Program-made: the position numbers and the translations under genes
Notes under the pieces: model-generated
What the model was told of the DNA's origin: nothing
Seen by the model: the letters and a program-made list of their open reading frames with translations, nothing else
Databases searched by the model: none
Part shown: positions 56,616-64,000 of the stretch, in pieces
Position numbering within the stretch: the stretch's first letter is position 1
Layout of the letters: every line of letters starts with the position of its first letter
Assembly (NCBI RefSeq): GCF_958439165.1
Contig: NZ_OY288121.1
Location: 22,120-86,119, forward strand
Length of the DNA stretch: 64,000 nt
Direction of reading: 5' to 3'
Source: an uncultured Hydrogenophaga sp.
GTDB taxonomy: Bacteria; Pseudomonadota; Gammaproteobacteria; Burkholderiales; Burkholderiaceae_C

Positions 56616-58059
56616 AGCCCTCATGTTTCCCAGGCTGACCGCCCTCACCGCAGCCCTGGTCCTGGCCGGCTGCGCCGCGGTCGGTCCTGACCACCAGACC
56701 CCGCCGCTGTCGCTGGACACCGCCTTCATCCAGCCCGGCAGCACACAGCCCGACAGCCGCCCGGCATCCCCCGAGATCGTGGCCTTCTGGCGCGGCTTCA
56801 ACGACGCCCAGCTGACCGCCCTGATCGAGCGCGCGGTGGCCGCCAACGGCGATGTGCGCATCGCCCAGGCCCGGCTGCAGGAAGCCCGCGCCGGCCTGGA
56901 CGAGGCCGACGCCGCCGGACGCCCGGGCGCCGGGTTCAGTGGCAGCGCGGAACGCGCGGTGCAGCCCATCACCCAGCGGCCGGGCACGACGCGGGGCGAA
57001 CGCACCGGCAACACCTTCGATGCCAGCTTCATCGCCAACTGGGAGATCGACCTGTTCGGCGGTCTGCGCCGGGGCCAGGAAGCCGCTGCGGCACGCGTGA
57101 GCGCCAGCGAGGCCGGCATCTCGGCGGCCCACACCGCCGTGGCCGCCGAAGTAGCGCGCAACTACCTGGAACTGCGCGGCCTGCAGCAGCGCCGGCAGGT
57201 GACCGACCAGGCCCTGGGCAACCAGCGCGAGTCGCTGCGCATCACCCAGGCCCGGGTGGACGCCGGCCGCGCCAGCGAGCTCGACCTGGCCCGGGCCAAG
57301 GGGCTGGTGGCCAGCACCGAAGCCGCCCTGCCGTCGCTGGACAACGCCATCGACCGCACCGTGCTGCGGCTGGCCACGCTGACCGCGCAGCCACCGCGTC
57401 CGCTGATGGCATCGCTGTCGGCCCCCATGCCCATGCCCAGCCTGCCGGTGACCGACCTGTCGGCCCTGCCGGTGGGCACGCCGCAGGGCTGGCTGCAGCG
57501 CCGGCCCGACCTGATCGTGGCCGAGCGCGAGCTGGCTGCCTCCAGTGCGGACATCGGCGTGGCCAAGGCGGCGCTCTACCCGCGCCTGTCGCTCTCCGGC
57601 CTGCTGGGCTTCAACGCGGCGCGCGGCAGCGACCTGTTCGACGCTGCATCGGGCCGCTGGGCGCTCGGCGCCGGCATCAGCTGGACCCCGCTGGACGGCG
57701 GCGCCCTGCGCGCCCGGGTGCGGGCCAGCGAGGCCCGCGCCCAGCAGAGCCTGGTCCGCTTCGAGCAGACGGTGGCCCTGGCGCTGGAGGAAACCGAAGG
57801 CGCGTTCAGCAGCTTCAACCGCGAATCGCAACGCGCTGCGCGGCTGGACGAAGCCGCGCGCCAGGCCGAGGCCGCTGCCCAGCTCGCCCGCATCCGCTTC
57901 GAGGCCGGCGTGACCGACTTCCTGGCGGTGCTGGACGCCGAGCGCGAGGCCCTGAGCCAGCGCGACGCGCTGGTGCAGGCCCAGGTGGGCACGGCCGGTG
58001 CGCTGGTGGCGGTGTACCGCAGCCTGGGTGGCGGCTGGACCCCGCCGGCCAGCCGCTGA
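56608..58059 (+). CDS. outer-membrane efflux channel lipoprotein (NodT/OprM family)
   Basis: A 483-residue outer-membrane factor with a lipoprotein signal (AALVLAGCAAVGP), the duplicated helical and beta-strand halves (about residues 60-260 and 265-470) and the family motif FWRGFNDAQLTALIERAVAANGDVRIA. It forms the exit duct of the tripartite pump. The ATG at 56608 lies inside the pump gene end and has AAGGAGG five bases upstream, so it is translated from its own strong site. The stop abuts the convergent maleylacetate reductase stop directly. Confidence 0.95.
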   Translation: MSEALMFPRLTALTAALVLAGCAAVGPDHQTPPLSLDTAFIQPGSTQPDSRPASPEIVAFWRGFNDAQLTALIERAVAANGDVRIAQARLQEARAGLDEADAAGRPGAGFSGSAERAVQPITQRPGTTRGERTGNTFDASFIANWEIDLFGGLRRGQEAAAARVSASEAGISAAHTAVAAEVARNYLELRGLQQRRQVTDQALGNQRESLRITQARVDAGRASELDLARAKGLVASTEAALPSLDNAIDRTVLRLATLTAQPPRPLMASLSAPMPMPSLPVTDLSALPVGTPQGWLQRRPDLIVAERELAASSADIGVAKAALYPRLSLSGLLGFNAARGSDLFDAASGRWALGAGISWTPLDGGALRARVRASEARAQQSLVRFEQTVALALEETEGAFSSFNRESQRAARLDEAARQAEAAAQLARIRFEAGVTDFLAVLDAEREALSQRDALVQAQVGTAGALVAVYRSLGGGWTPPASR

Positions 58060-59130
58060 TCAGGCACCCGGCCGGGTGCCCTCCCAGGCGCGCTGCAGCA
58101 GTTCGCGCAGCGCGTCCCGCTGGTCCGGTCCGACCGGGCGCGGGTTGCCGTAGGGCTGGGCCGCGGCCAGGTCGGCGGCGCGGTCCAGATCGGCCTCGGC
58201 CATTCCCAGTGACCGCAAGGTCACGGGCGCCCCGTTGTCGCGGGCCAGGTCGTACAGACCCTGGGCTGCATGGCTGCAGCCCAGCGCACGGGCCACGCGG
58301 GCCATGGCCTGCGGCGCGGCCGCCGCATTGAATACCGTGGCCTGGGGCAGCACCACGGTGTGCACCTCGGCATGCGGCAGGTTGAAGCTGCCGCCCAGCA
58401 CATGGCACAGCTTGTGGTGCAGCGCCATGCCCACCTGCCCCAGCACCGCGCCGCACAGCCAGGCGCCGTACAGCGCATCGCTGCGGGCGGTCTCGTCGCG
58501 GGGCAGCTGGCGCAGCACCGGCAGGGCAGCGGCCAGGGCACGGATGCCCTCCTCGGCCATCAGGTCGGTCAGCGGTGTGCTGTCGCTGGCATACAGCGCC
58601 TCCACCGCATGCGCGATGGCATTCATGCCGCTGGTCATACTGATGCCGACCGGCAGGTCGCGGCTGAGCTCGGGGTCGTAGATGACGGTGCGCGGCAGCA
58701 CCCGGGCATCGCGCCCGGTGCGCTTGATGCCACCGTCGGTGATGCCGTGGATCGGCGTCATCTCGCTGCCGGCATAGGTGGTGGGTACTGCCACGATGGG
58801 CAGCCCGGTCTCCAGCGCAATGGCCTTGGCCAGTCCGATGGTCGACCCGCCACCCAGTGCCAGCGTGCCGTCGGCCCGCAGGTTGCGGGCTTGCTCCACC
58901 CCTTCCAGGGCCACGCCGATCGGCACATGCATCACGGCGCGGTCGAACACGCCGGCACAGCGCGGTCCCAGGCGTTGGCACAGCGCCAGCGCGGCCGCGG
59001 CCTGCCCGGGCGTGCTGAGCACCAGCACGCGGCGGATCTGCAGCAGGTCGAGCTCGCGCTCCAGGTGCTGCAGGCTGCCGGCGCCGAACACCACCCGGCT
59101 GGTCTGTGCCTGCTGGACGAACGACCTCAT
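58060..59130 (-). CDS. maleylacetate reductase (iron-type alcohol dehydrogenase family)
   Basis: A 356-residue enzyme that reduces maleylacetate to 3-oxoadipate with NAD(P)H. It has the dinucleotide-binding GGGSTIGLAKAIALE, the conserved MTSGMNAIAHAVEALY and LHHKLCHVLGGSFNLPHAEVH with the two metal-region histidines. It follows the hydroxyquinol dioxygenase gene with a four-base overlap (ATGA), which is the order expected in resorcinol and hydroxyquinol pathways. The start at 59130 gives the family N-terminus MRSFVQQAQTSRVVFGAGS. Confidence 0.93.
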   Translation of the reverse strand: MRSFVQQAQTSRVVFGAGSLQHLERELDLLQIRRVLVLSTPGQAAAALALCQRLGPRCAGVFDRAVMHVPIGVALEGVEQARNLRADGTLALGGGSTIGLAKAIALETGLPIVAVPTTYAGSEMTPIHGITDGGIKRTGRDARVLPRTVIYDPELSRDLPVGISMTSGMNAIAHAVEALYASDSTPLTDLMAEEGIRALAAALPVLRQLPRDETARSDALYGAWLCGAVLGQVGMALHHKLCHVLGGSFNLPHAEVHTVVLPQATVFNAAAAPQAMARVARALGCSHAAQGLYDLARDNGAPVTLRSLGMAEADLDRAADLAAAQPYGNPRPVGPDQRDALRELLQRAWEGTRPGA

Positions 59131-60002
59131 CGGAGAACCTCGGGTGGGGAGCCTTCGCGGTCCAGCACGATGTCCACCGCCACCGCATGGCTGCCGTCGG
59201 GCTGCTGCGGCCAGTCGGCCACCAGCGAGGGCCGCACGCCGAACACCGCGTCGCTGTCGAGATACGGGTCGCCCTGGCGGAACACATGGGTGATGAGGGT
59301 GCGCCAGCCCGGCGCCTGCACCCGGAAATGCAGATGGGCCGGCCGCCACGGATGGCGCCCGGTCGCCTTGAGCAGGTCACCCACCGGTCCGTCGTCCGGA
59401 ATGGCATAGGGCACCGGCAGCACGGTGCGGAAATGGAAACGCCCTTGTGCATCGGCCCTCAGCACCGCGCGCGCCTGGTGCTGCTCCAGACCATCGCGCT
59501 GCACGTCGTACAGGCCCTCGGCGTCGGCCTGCCAGACATCGATCACGGCCTGGCCCACCGGCGTGCCATCGGCACCGCGCACCGTGCCGGACACGGTGCA
59601 CGGCACGCCCTGCGCGCCCTGGGCCACGTCGGCGCCCAGCGGCAGCTCGGGGGCGCCCTCGACATGGAAGGGGCCGAACACGGTGGCCTCGGTGCAGCCC
59701 GGGGTCCGGTCATGGTTCAGGGCCACCGTCAGCATCGACAGGCCCAGCGTGTCGGACAGCAGGATGAACTCCTGCCGCCATTCGTTGGTGGCGTGACCGG
59801 TGCGGGTCAGGAACTCGATGCCGGCAAACCATTCGGCCTCGGTCAGCTGCACATCGCGGGCGAAGGCATGCAGGTGGGCCACCAGGCTGCTCATGACCTG
59901 GCGCAGGCGCGGGTCGGGCGTGGCGGCCAGCCGCTCCAGCACGGCGCGGGTGATGTCGTGGGGTGGCGGCAGGTGAGCAGCGGGCGTCGTCGGTGGGTTC
60001 AT
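59127..60002 (-). CDS. intradiol dioxygenase, probable hydroxyquinol 1,2-dioxygenase
   Basis: A 291-residue non-heme Fe(III) ring-cleaving enzyme that opens hydroxyquinol (1,2,4-trihydroxybenzene) to maleylacetate. The N-terminal catechol dioxygenase domain (LTEAEWFAGIEFLTRTGHATNEWRQEF) is followed by the catalytic domain with the four metal ligands in GLYDVQ, VPYAIPDDGPVG and HLHFRV (Tyr, Tyr, His, His). The identity as hydroxyquinol rather than catechol dioxygenase rests on the adjoining maleylacetate reductase. The start at 60002 lies seven bases after the SDR stop. Confidence 0.9.
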   Translation of the reverse strand: MNPPTTPAAHLPPPHDITRAVLERLAATPDPRLRQVMSSLVAHLHAFARDVQLTEAEWFAGIEFLTRTGHATNEWRQEFILLSDTLGLSMLTVALNHDRTPGCTEATVFGPFHVEGAPELPLGADVAQGAQGVPCTVSGTVRGADGTPVGQAVIDVWQADAEGLYDVQRDGLEQHQARAVLRADAQGRFHFRTVLPVPYAIPDDGPVGDLLKATGRHPWRPAHLHFRVQAPGWRTLITHVFRQGDPYLDSDAVFGVRPSLVADWPQQPDGSHAVAVDIVLDREGSPPEVLR

Positions 60003-60009
60003 GCCGACC

Positions 60010-60771
60010 TCACACGGTGCGGGCGCCATCGACCGGGAATTCCACCCCCGAGATGAAGGCCGCCTCGTCGCTGGCCAGGAACACCGCGGCGGCAGCCACG
60101 TCGTCCGGGCGCGACAGCCGGCCCATGGGAATGGTGGCGATGAACTTTGCCCGGTTCTCCGGTGTGTCGGGCACGCCCATGAAGGCCTCGAGCAGCGCGG
60201 TCTCGCCGATGACCGGGCAGATGGCATTGACCCGGATGCGGTCCGGGCCGAGTTCCACCGCCATCGACTTGGACAGCAGGTTCACCGCCCCCTTGCTCGC
60301 GTTGTACCAGGTCAGGCCCGGGCGCGGCCGGATGCCGGCGGTGGAGCCGACGTTGAGGATCACGCCACCGCCCTGGGCCCGCATCAGCGGCACCACCGCA
60401 TGGGTCATGTGGAAGATGGACTTCACGTTGATGTCGAACACCCGGTCGAAGGTCTCTTCATCGACCTCCAGCATCGGCCGGTTGCGGTGGGTCCAGCCGG
60501 CGTTGTTCACCACCACGTCCAGCCGGCCGAAGCGCTCGCGCGCCAGCTGCACGGCCGCATCGACATCGGCCCGCCGGGTCACGTCGCAGCGCACCGCCAC
60601 GCTCGGGTCGCCACATTCGCGTGCCACCGAGCGGGCGCCCTCCTCGTTCAGGTCGGCCAGCACCACGGTGGCGCCCTCGTGCGCGTATGCGCGGGCGATG
60701 CCGGCGCCAAAGCCGCTCGCCGCGCCAGTGACGAGCGTGATCTTGCCTGCGAGCCTGGGTTGCGTCGGCAT
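60010..60771 (-). CDS. short-chain dehydrogenase/reductase (SDR) family oxidoreductase
   Basis: A 253-residue classical SDR. It has the cofactor motif TGAASGFGAGIARA, then NNAGWTHRNRP, the catalytic Ser (LNVGSTAG) and the Tyr-X3-Lys pair (YNASKG), and a C-terminus typical of glucose-dehydrogenase-like SDRs (FISGVEFPVDGARTV). It is first in the hydroxyquinol run, so it may prepare a ring substrate for the dioxygenase, but an SDR alone cannot hydroxylate a ring. The start at 60771 follows GGAAGGAG nine bases upstream. It is divergent from the LysR gene. Confidence 0.88.
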   Translation of the reverse strand: MPTQPRLAGKITLVTGAASGFGAGIARAYAHEGATVVLADLNEEGARSVARECGDPSVAVRCDVTRRADVDAAVQLARERFGRLDVVVNNAGWTHRNRPMLEVDEETFDRVFDINVKSIFHMTHAVVPLMRAQGGGVILNVGSTAGIRPRPGLTWYNASKGAVNLLSKSMAVELGPDRIRVNAICPVIGETALLEAFMGVPDTPENRAKFIATIPMGRLSRPDDVAAAAVFLASDEAAFISGVEFPVDGARTV

Positions 60772-60926
60772 GGGGTGGGTCTCCTTCCTCTGGGGTGTTG
60801 TGGTGCGAGCAGTGTCGGGACGGGCCGGCGGCCGCGCCATTGCCGAATGGGAAAGGCTGCCTTTCGCAGCCTGCATCGGGGTTGCGGGTTTTCACTGATC
60901 CCGCGGTGGTCGCGCCGGCCCGGGCC

Positions 60927-60950
60927 GGGTTACATACTCGACGTTTACCC
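60927..60950. promoter_or_regulatory. weak candidate LysR site between SDR and LysR genes
   Basis: GGGT..ACCC arms 60927-60930 and 60947-60950 enclose TTACATACTCGACGTTTA, a short imperfect dyad 15 bases before the LysR ATG and in the only AT-rich part of the 193-base divergent region. The dyad is weak and could be chance. Confidence 0.2.
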
Positions 60951-60964
60951 ATACCCCACCCCCC

Positions 60965-61876
60965 ATGCTCCCCGATCTCGACTCCCTGGCCCTGTTCGTC
61001 AAGGCCGCCGAAACCCGCAACCTCACGCGGGCGGCCGAGTCGAGCTTCATCACCGTGCCGGCGGCCAGCCGGCGGCTGTCGCTGCTGGAACACCAGTTCA
61101 AGGCCCAGCTGTTCGAGCGCCATTCGCGCGGTCTGGAACTCACCGCCGCCGGTGACCGGCTGCTGCTGCTGGCGCGCGAGGTGCTGGCCGCGGTGCACCA
61201 CATGCGCGCCGAGATGACCAACTACGGCGCCGGCCACACCGCCGTGCTGCGCATCCACGGCAACACGTCCGCCATGGCGCAGTTCCTGCCGGCCGACATC
61301 GCCAGCTTCCAGCCGCAGCACCCGGACATCCGGCTGGTGCTGGAGGAATGCTGGAGCGCCGATGCCATCCGCAAGCTGCGCAGCGGCGACATCGACCTCG
61401 GTGTGGTGGTCGAGGGCGTCGACACCGCCGGCCTGGTCTGCCTGCCCTACCGGCAGGACCAGCTCGCCGCCGTGGCCCCGCCCGGCGTGGACCTGCCGGC
61501 CACGGTGTCGTTCGCCGATCTGCTGGAACACGATCTGGTCGGTCTGGAGGGGGGCAGCACGCTCACCCGCCTGCTGGAGTCGCACGCCACCGAATTGCTC
61601 AAGCCCATGGCGCTGCGGGTGCAGGTGCGCAGTTTCGAGGCGGTCTGCCGCGCAGTGGAGGCCGGCCTGGGCATCGGCGTGCTGCCGATGCAGGCCGCCC
61701 GGGGCACGGCGCAGTCGATGAACCTGCGGGTCCTGCCCATCAGCGACGCCTGGGCCTCGCGCCAGATGCTCCTGTGCACCCGGACCGCCGTGGCCAGCGA
61801 CACGCCACTGGGCGCCCTGCTGGGGCACCTGCAGCGCTGCGCAGCGCGGGCCGGTGCCGAGGCGGTGGCCGCATGA
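60965..61876 (+). CDS. LysR-type transcriptional regulator
   Basis: A 303-residue regulator with a winged helix near the N-terminus (LALFVKAAETRNLTRAAESSFITVPAASRRLSLLE) and an effector domain of about residues 90-295. It is divergent from the hydroxyquinol catabolic run, which is the usual layout for a LysR activator of an aromatic pathway, and it overlaps the next gene by four bases (ATGA). The overlap suggests it may instead, or also, regulate the CitE-like enzyme. Either assignment is inferred. Confidence 0.9.
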   Translation: MLPDLDSLALFVKAAETRNLTRAAESSFITVPAASRRLSLLEHQFKAQLFERHSRGLELTAAGDRLLLLAREVLAAVHHMRAEMTNYGAGHTAVLRIHGNTSAMAQFLPADIASFQPQHPDIRLVLEECWSADAIRKLRSGDIDLGVVVEGVDTAGLVCLPYRQDQLAAVAPPGVDLPATVSFADLLEHDLVGLEGGSTLTRLLESHATELLKPMALRVQVRSFEAVCRAVEAGLGIGVLPMQAARGTAQSMNLRVLPISDAWASRQMLLCTRTAVASDTPLGALLGHLQRCAARAGAEAVAA

Positions 61877-62703
61877 CGCCGCCGGCTGCCGCCCTGCCCC
61901 GCAGCTACCTGTTCGTGCCGGCCAGCCGGCCCGAACGCATCGGCAAGGCGCGCCAGAGCGGGGCCGATGCCGTCATCGTCGATCTGGAAGATGCGGTCGA
62001 ACCCGCGGCGAAGCCGGCGGCCCGCGCGGCGCTGGCGCAGGCCGCCGATGCCCTGACCGATGCCGGCCCCGGCACGCTGTGGCTGCGCATCAACGCACTG
62101 GACACCGCCCATGCGGCCGACGATCTGTGCCTGCTCGGTGCGCTGCGCCAGCAGGGCTGCTGCATCGGTGCCATGGTGCCCAAGGCCGGTGATGCAGCAG
62201 CGCTGCAGGCACTGCCGCCGGACGTGCCGGTGCTGGCCCTGATCGAGACCGCCCTCGGGCTGGGCCAGGCGCACCGGCTCGGCGACGTGCCGGCCGTGCA
62301 GCGGCTGGCCTTCGGCAGCATCGACTACGCACTTGACCTCGGCGGCATCGACCCGGCCGACCACGAAGCACTGCGCCATGCGCGTTCCACGCTGGTGTGG
62401 GCCTCGCGGTGCGCCGACCTGCCGCCGCCGGTGGACGGTGTCACGCCTGCCATCGACGACGAGGCCGCGCTGGCGGCCGACAACGCCGAAGCCCGCCGGC
62501 TCGGTTTTGCGGCCCGGCTGTGCATCCACCCGCGCCAGGTGGCTGCCGTGCACGCCGCACTGGCACCCACCGCCGCAGAACGGGCCTGGGCCGAACGGGT
62601 GGTGGCCGCCGCCGGCGAAGGTGGCGCGGTGCAGCTGGACGGCCGCATGATCGACCGGCCGGTGCTGCTGCGCGCGCAGCGCCTGCTGGCAGCGACCCGC
62701 TGA
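61873..62703 (+). CDS. CitE-like HpcH/HpaI aldolase family lyase
   Basis: A 276-residue TIM-barrel lyase. It shows SYLFVPASRPERIGKA, the metal site GADAVIVDLEDAVEP and the C-terminal LGFAARLCIHPRQV, as in citramalyl-CoA or malyl-CoA lyases and the CitE beta subunit. No CitD or CitF subunits are nearby, which favours a stand-alone acyl-CoA lyase. The start at 61873 overlaps the LysR stop by four bases. In this catabolic setting it could cleave a malyl- or citramalyl-type thioester, but the substrate is unknown. Confidence 0.87.
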   Translation: MTPPAAALPRSYLFVPASRPERIGKARQSGADAVIVDLEDAVEPAAKPAARAALAQAADALTDAGPGTLWLRINALDTAHAADDLCLLGALRQQGCCIGAMVPKAGDAAALQALPPDVPVLALIETALGLGQAHRLGDVPAVQRLAFGSIDYALDLGGIDPADHEALRHARSTLVWASRCADLPPPVDGVTPAIDDEAALAADNAEARRLGFAARLCIHPRQVAAVHAALAPTAAERAWAERVVAAAGEGGAVQLDGRMIDRPVLLRAQRLLAATR

Positions 62704-62728
62704 ACCGGACCGGACGGACCGGCGTGGG

Positions 62729-63334
62729 TCAGTGCGGTCGGGTGTCCCGCACCGAGGGGCGGTCGGCCAGCGAAGCAGCCAACGCGCGCAGCGCCGGCAT
62801 GGCCGGCAACCAGGGCGCGGCGGTGAAGCGGAAGTCCAGGTAATCGAGCGCGTCCACCGCTGCCAGCACGTCGAGCGTGGGACTGGCACCGGCCTTGAGT
62901 GCCCCCGATGCAGCCAGCGCTTCCAGACGCTCCATGCCCTCGGCCATGGAACGGCGGCGCCGCAGGCCCACCGGGGTGTCGTCGAACAGGACCGGCGCGG
63001 TGACCTTGCGGATGATGATGGTGTGCACCGCCGCATCGATCACACCGAGTGCCACGCCGGCGCGCGCCAGCACGCCGGCCACGTCGCTGCCCAGCAGGCT
63101 CGGGGCCTGCGGCCTTGTGGCCTCGAGCCACTGCACGATGAGCAGGCTTTCGGTCAGCGGGGTGCCGTCGTCCAGCACCAGGGTCGGCACGCGGGTCGCG
63201 GCATTGGCGGCGCGCAGGCGGGCATCGTCGGCCCACGGATCGACCACCGTGGGCTCGACGTGCACGCCCTTCTCGATCAGGGCCATGCGTGCCAGGCGCA
63301 CATAAGGCGAGGTGTTGTTGGCCAGAAGTTGCAT
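62729..63334 (-). CDS. glutathione S-transferase family protein
   Basis: A 201-residue protein with an N-terminal thioredoxin-like glutathione-binding domain (about residues 1-75: NNTSPYVRLARMALIEKGVHVE, with TRVPTLVLDDGTPLTES carrying the cis-Pro and the Ser glutathione contact) and a helical C-terminal domain. It probably conjugates or isomerises an electrophile. The adjoining aromatic catabolic genes suggest a role in that pathway or in protection from its products. It lies 26 nt after the CitE-like gene and is convergent with it. A second GST-like gene lies upstream on the same strand. Confidence 0.88.
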   Translation of the reverse strand: MQLLANNTSPYVRLARMALIEKGVHVEPTVVDPWADDARLRAANAATRVPTLVLDDGTPLTESLLIVQWLEATRPQAPSLLGSDVAGVLARAGVALGVIDAAVHTIIIRKVTAPVLFDDTPVGLRRRRSMAEGMERLEALAASGALKAGASPTLDVLAAVDALDYLDFRFTAAPWLPAMPALRALAASLADRPSVRDTRPH

Positions 63335-63363
63335 GAGGTTTCCTCGAATGGGCGGGGACGGGT

Positions 63364-64000
63364 TCAGGCCGGCATGACGTCGAAGCCGAGCCGGGGGAAG
63401 TGCAGGTGCAGGTCGCCGGCCTGCGGGTCGTGGCGGTGGATCACCACCAGCGCCGCACTGGCCGCGACCAGCGTGCCGGTCACCGGCACACGGGCATTGT
63501 CGTCGGGCGTCACCGTCACGCTGGCACCGGGCTTCAGGCCGCCGGGGTCGCCATCGGGGCGCAGATGGGTCACCGGCATGGGCCGGGCGGCCCGGGCCAC
63601 CGCCAGCGCCTCTTCGGGTGTCATGTCGGTGGGTCGACCATGGCCGATGGCGGCGATGCGCCCGTACCAGGCCTCCAGCCCCTGGAAGCCCACCAGCGCG
63701 TCCACCTCGGGCGGGGCGTTCTTGCGCAGCAGCGAGGTGGTCTGCCAGCAGGCCAGATCGAGCGCCGACGGCGTGGCCCCGAACAGGAAGTCGTGACCGC
63801 GTGAACCGGCCGATTCCAGCGCCTGCCGGAGCCAGGCGTACTGGGCCTGGAGCACCTGGCGGTGGTGGGCCAGGTCGGGCGCCATGGCGGCCTTGCTGAT
63901 GTCGATGCCCAGGTAGCCTTCCTTGCGGTCCTTGATGAACTCGGGCGGCAGGGCGTCGCCGATGTAGTGAACCAGCACGCCGATGGTGGGAATCCAGACC
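63364..64000 (-). CDS. glutathione S-transferase-like protein (N-terminus cut by window end)
   Basis: The last 212 codons of a longer protein. The frame is open to the right edge, so the true start lies outside. The visible part holds a helical segment (DISKAAMAPDLAHHRQVLQAQYAWLRQAL), the GST-C-like FLFGATPSALDLACWQTTSLLR, where the capping Asp is conserved, and a C-terminal beta-type extension (SVTVTPDDNARVPVTG..) not typical of small GSTs. It lies 30 nt upstream of the shorter GST gene on the same strand, and the two are probably co-transcribed. Confidence 0.75.
   Translation of the reverse strand, partial: VWIPTIGVLVHYIGDALPPEFIKDRKEGYLGIDISKAAMAPDLAHHRQVLQAQYAWLRQALESAGSRGHDFLFGATPSALDLACWQTTSLLRKNAPPEVDALVGFQGLEAWYGRIAAIGHGRPTDMTPEEALAVARAARPMPVTHLRPDGDPGGLKPGASVTVTPDDNARVPVTGTLVAASAALVVIHRHDPQAGDLHLHFPRLGFDVMPA

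Overview
The window looks like chromosomal DNA of a high-GC betaproteobacterium, most likely Burkholderiales and near Comamonadaceae. The reasons are strong G/C preference at third codon positions, a complete cbb3 oxidase locus, two orphan Bug-type (TctC) periplasmic receptors beside CoA-pathway genes, and short Burkholderiales-type conserved proteins (a Trp-rich protein, a DUF6806-like protein). The genus cannot be fixed by reading alone.

1-7.8 kb: a minus-strand microaerobic respiration locus, ccoI-ccoS-ccoN-ccoO-ccoQ-ccoP-ccoG, with the first codons of a probable ccoH at the left edge. An FNR/Anr-type palindrome lies before ccoN. A second lies before a universal stress protein gene, suggesting one oxygen-responsive switch. 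7.8-14.6 kb: a MATE transporter, then a malonate cluster (GntR regulator, malonyl-CoA decarboxylase, Bug receptor, enoyl-CoA hydratase-like protein, malonyl-CoA synthetase). 14.6-21 kb: housekeeping genes lgt, ilvD, a Trp-rich protein, a small cytochrome c, acs and a YqhA-like membrane protein.

21.2-37.8 kb: the dominant feature, a two-partner secretion pair. The exoprotein gene encodes about 4961 residues and takes up 23% of the window. It overlaps the gene for its outer-membrane transporter by 4 nt. The exoprotein has a TPS domain, thousands of residues of Gly/Ala/Thr-rich repeats that alternate between two module types, an Ala-rich predicted helical segment of about 290 residues, and two CX4C cysteine pairs. 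It is the best candidate here for something poorly described.

37.9-42.6 kb: class I fumarase, glutamate racemase (probable TTG start overlapping the fumarase stop), a UMF1/Atg22-like transporter, a DUF6806-like protein, a degenerate tRNA-Leu remnant and an intact tRNA-Leu(UAA). 42.6-45.2 kb is visibly less GC-biased: a CXXC-type membrane protein, a possible small gene, and a membrane protein gene that seems to have lost its start. This resembles an old insertion next to the tRNA.

45.1-51.3 kb: a ChrR-like double cupin, a PACE-family efflux protein, and a LysR gene divergent from an operon of Bug receptor, maleate-isomerase-like enzyme, CaiB/BaiF CoA-transferase and HMG-CoA-lyase-like enzyme. 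51.4-58.1 kb: a TetR repressor divergent from a tripartite RND efflux operon. 58.1-64 kb: a minus-strand hydroxyquinol lower pathway (SDR, intradiol dioxygenase, maleylacetate reductase), a divergent LysR gene translationally coupled to a CitE-like lyase, and two GST-like genes, the last cut by the window end. No insertion sequence, CRISPR array, rRNA gene or replication origin was recognised.
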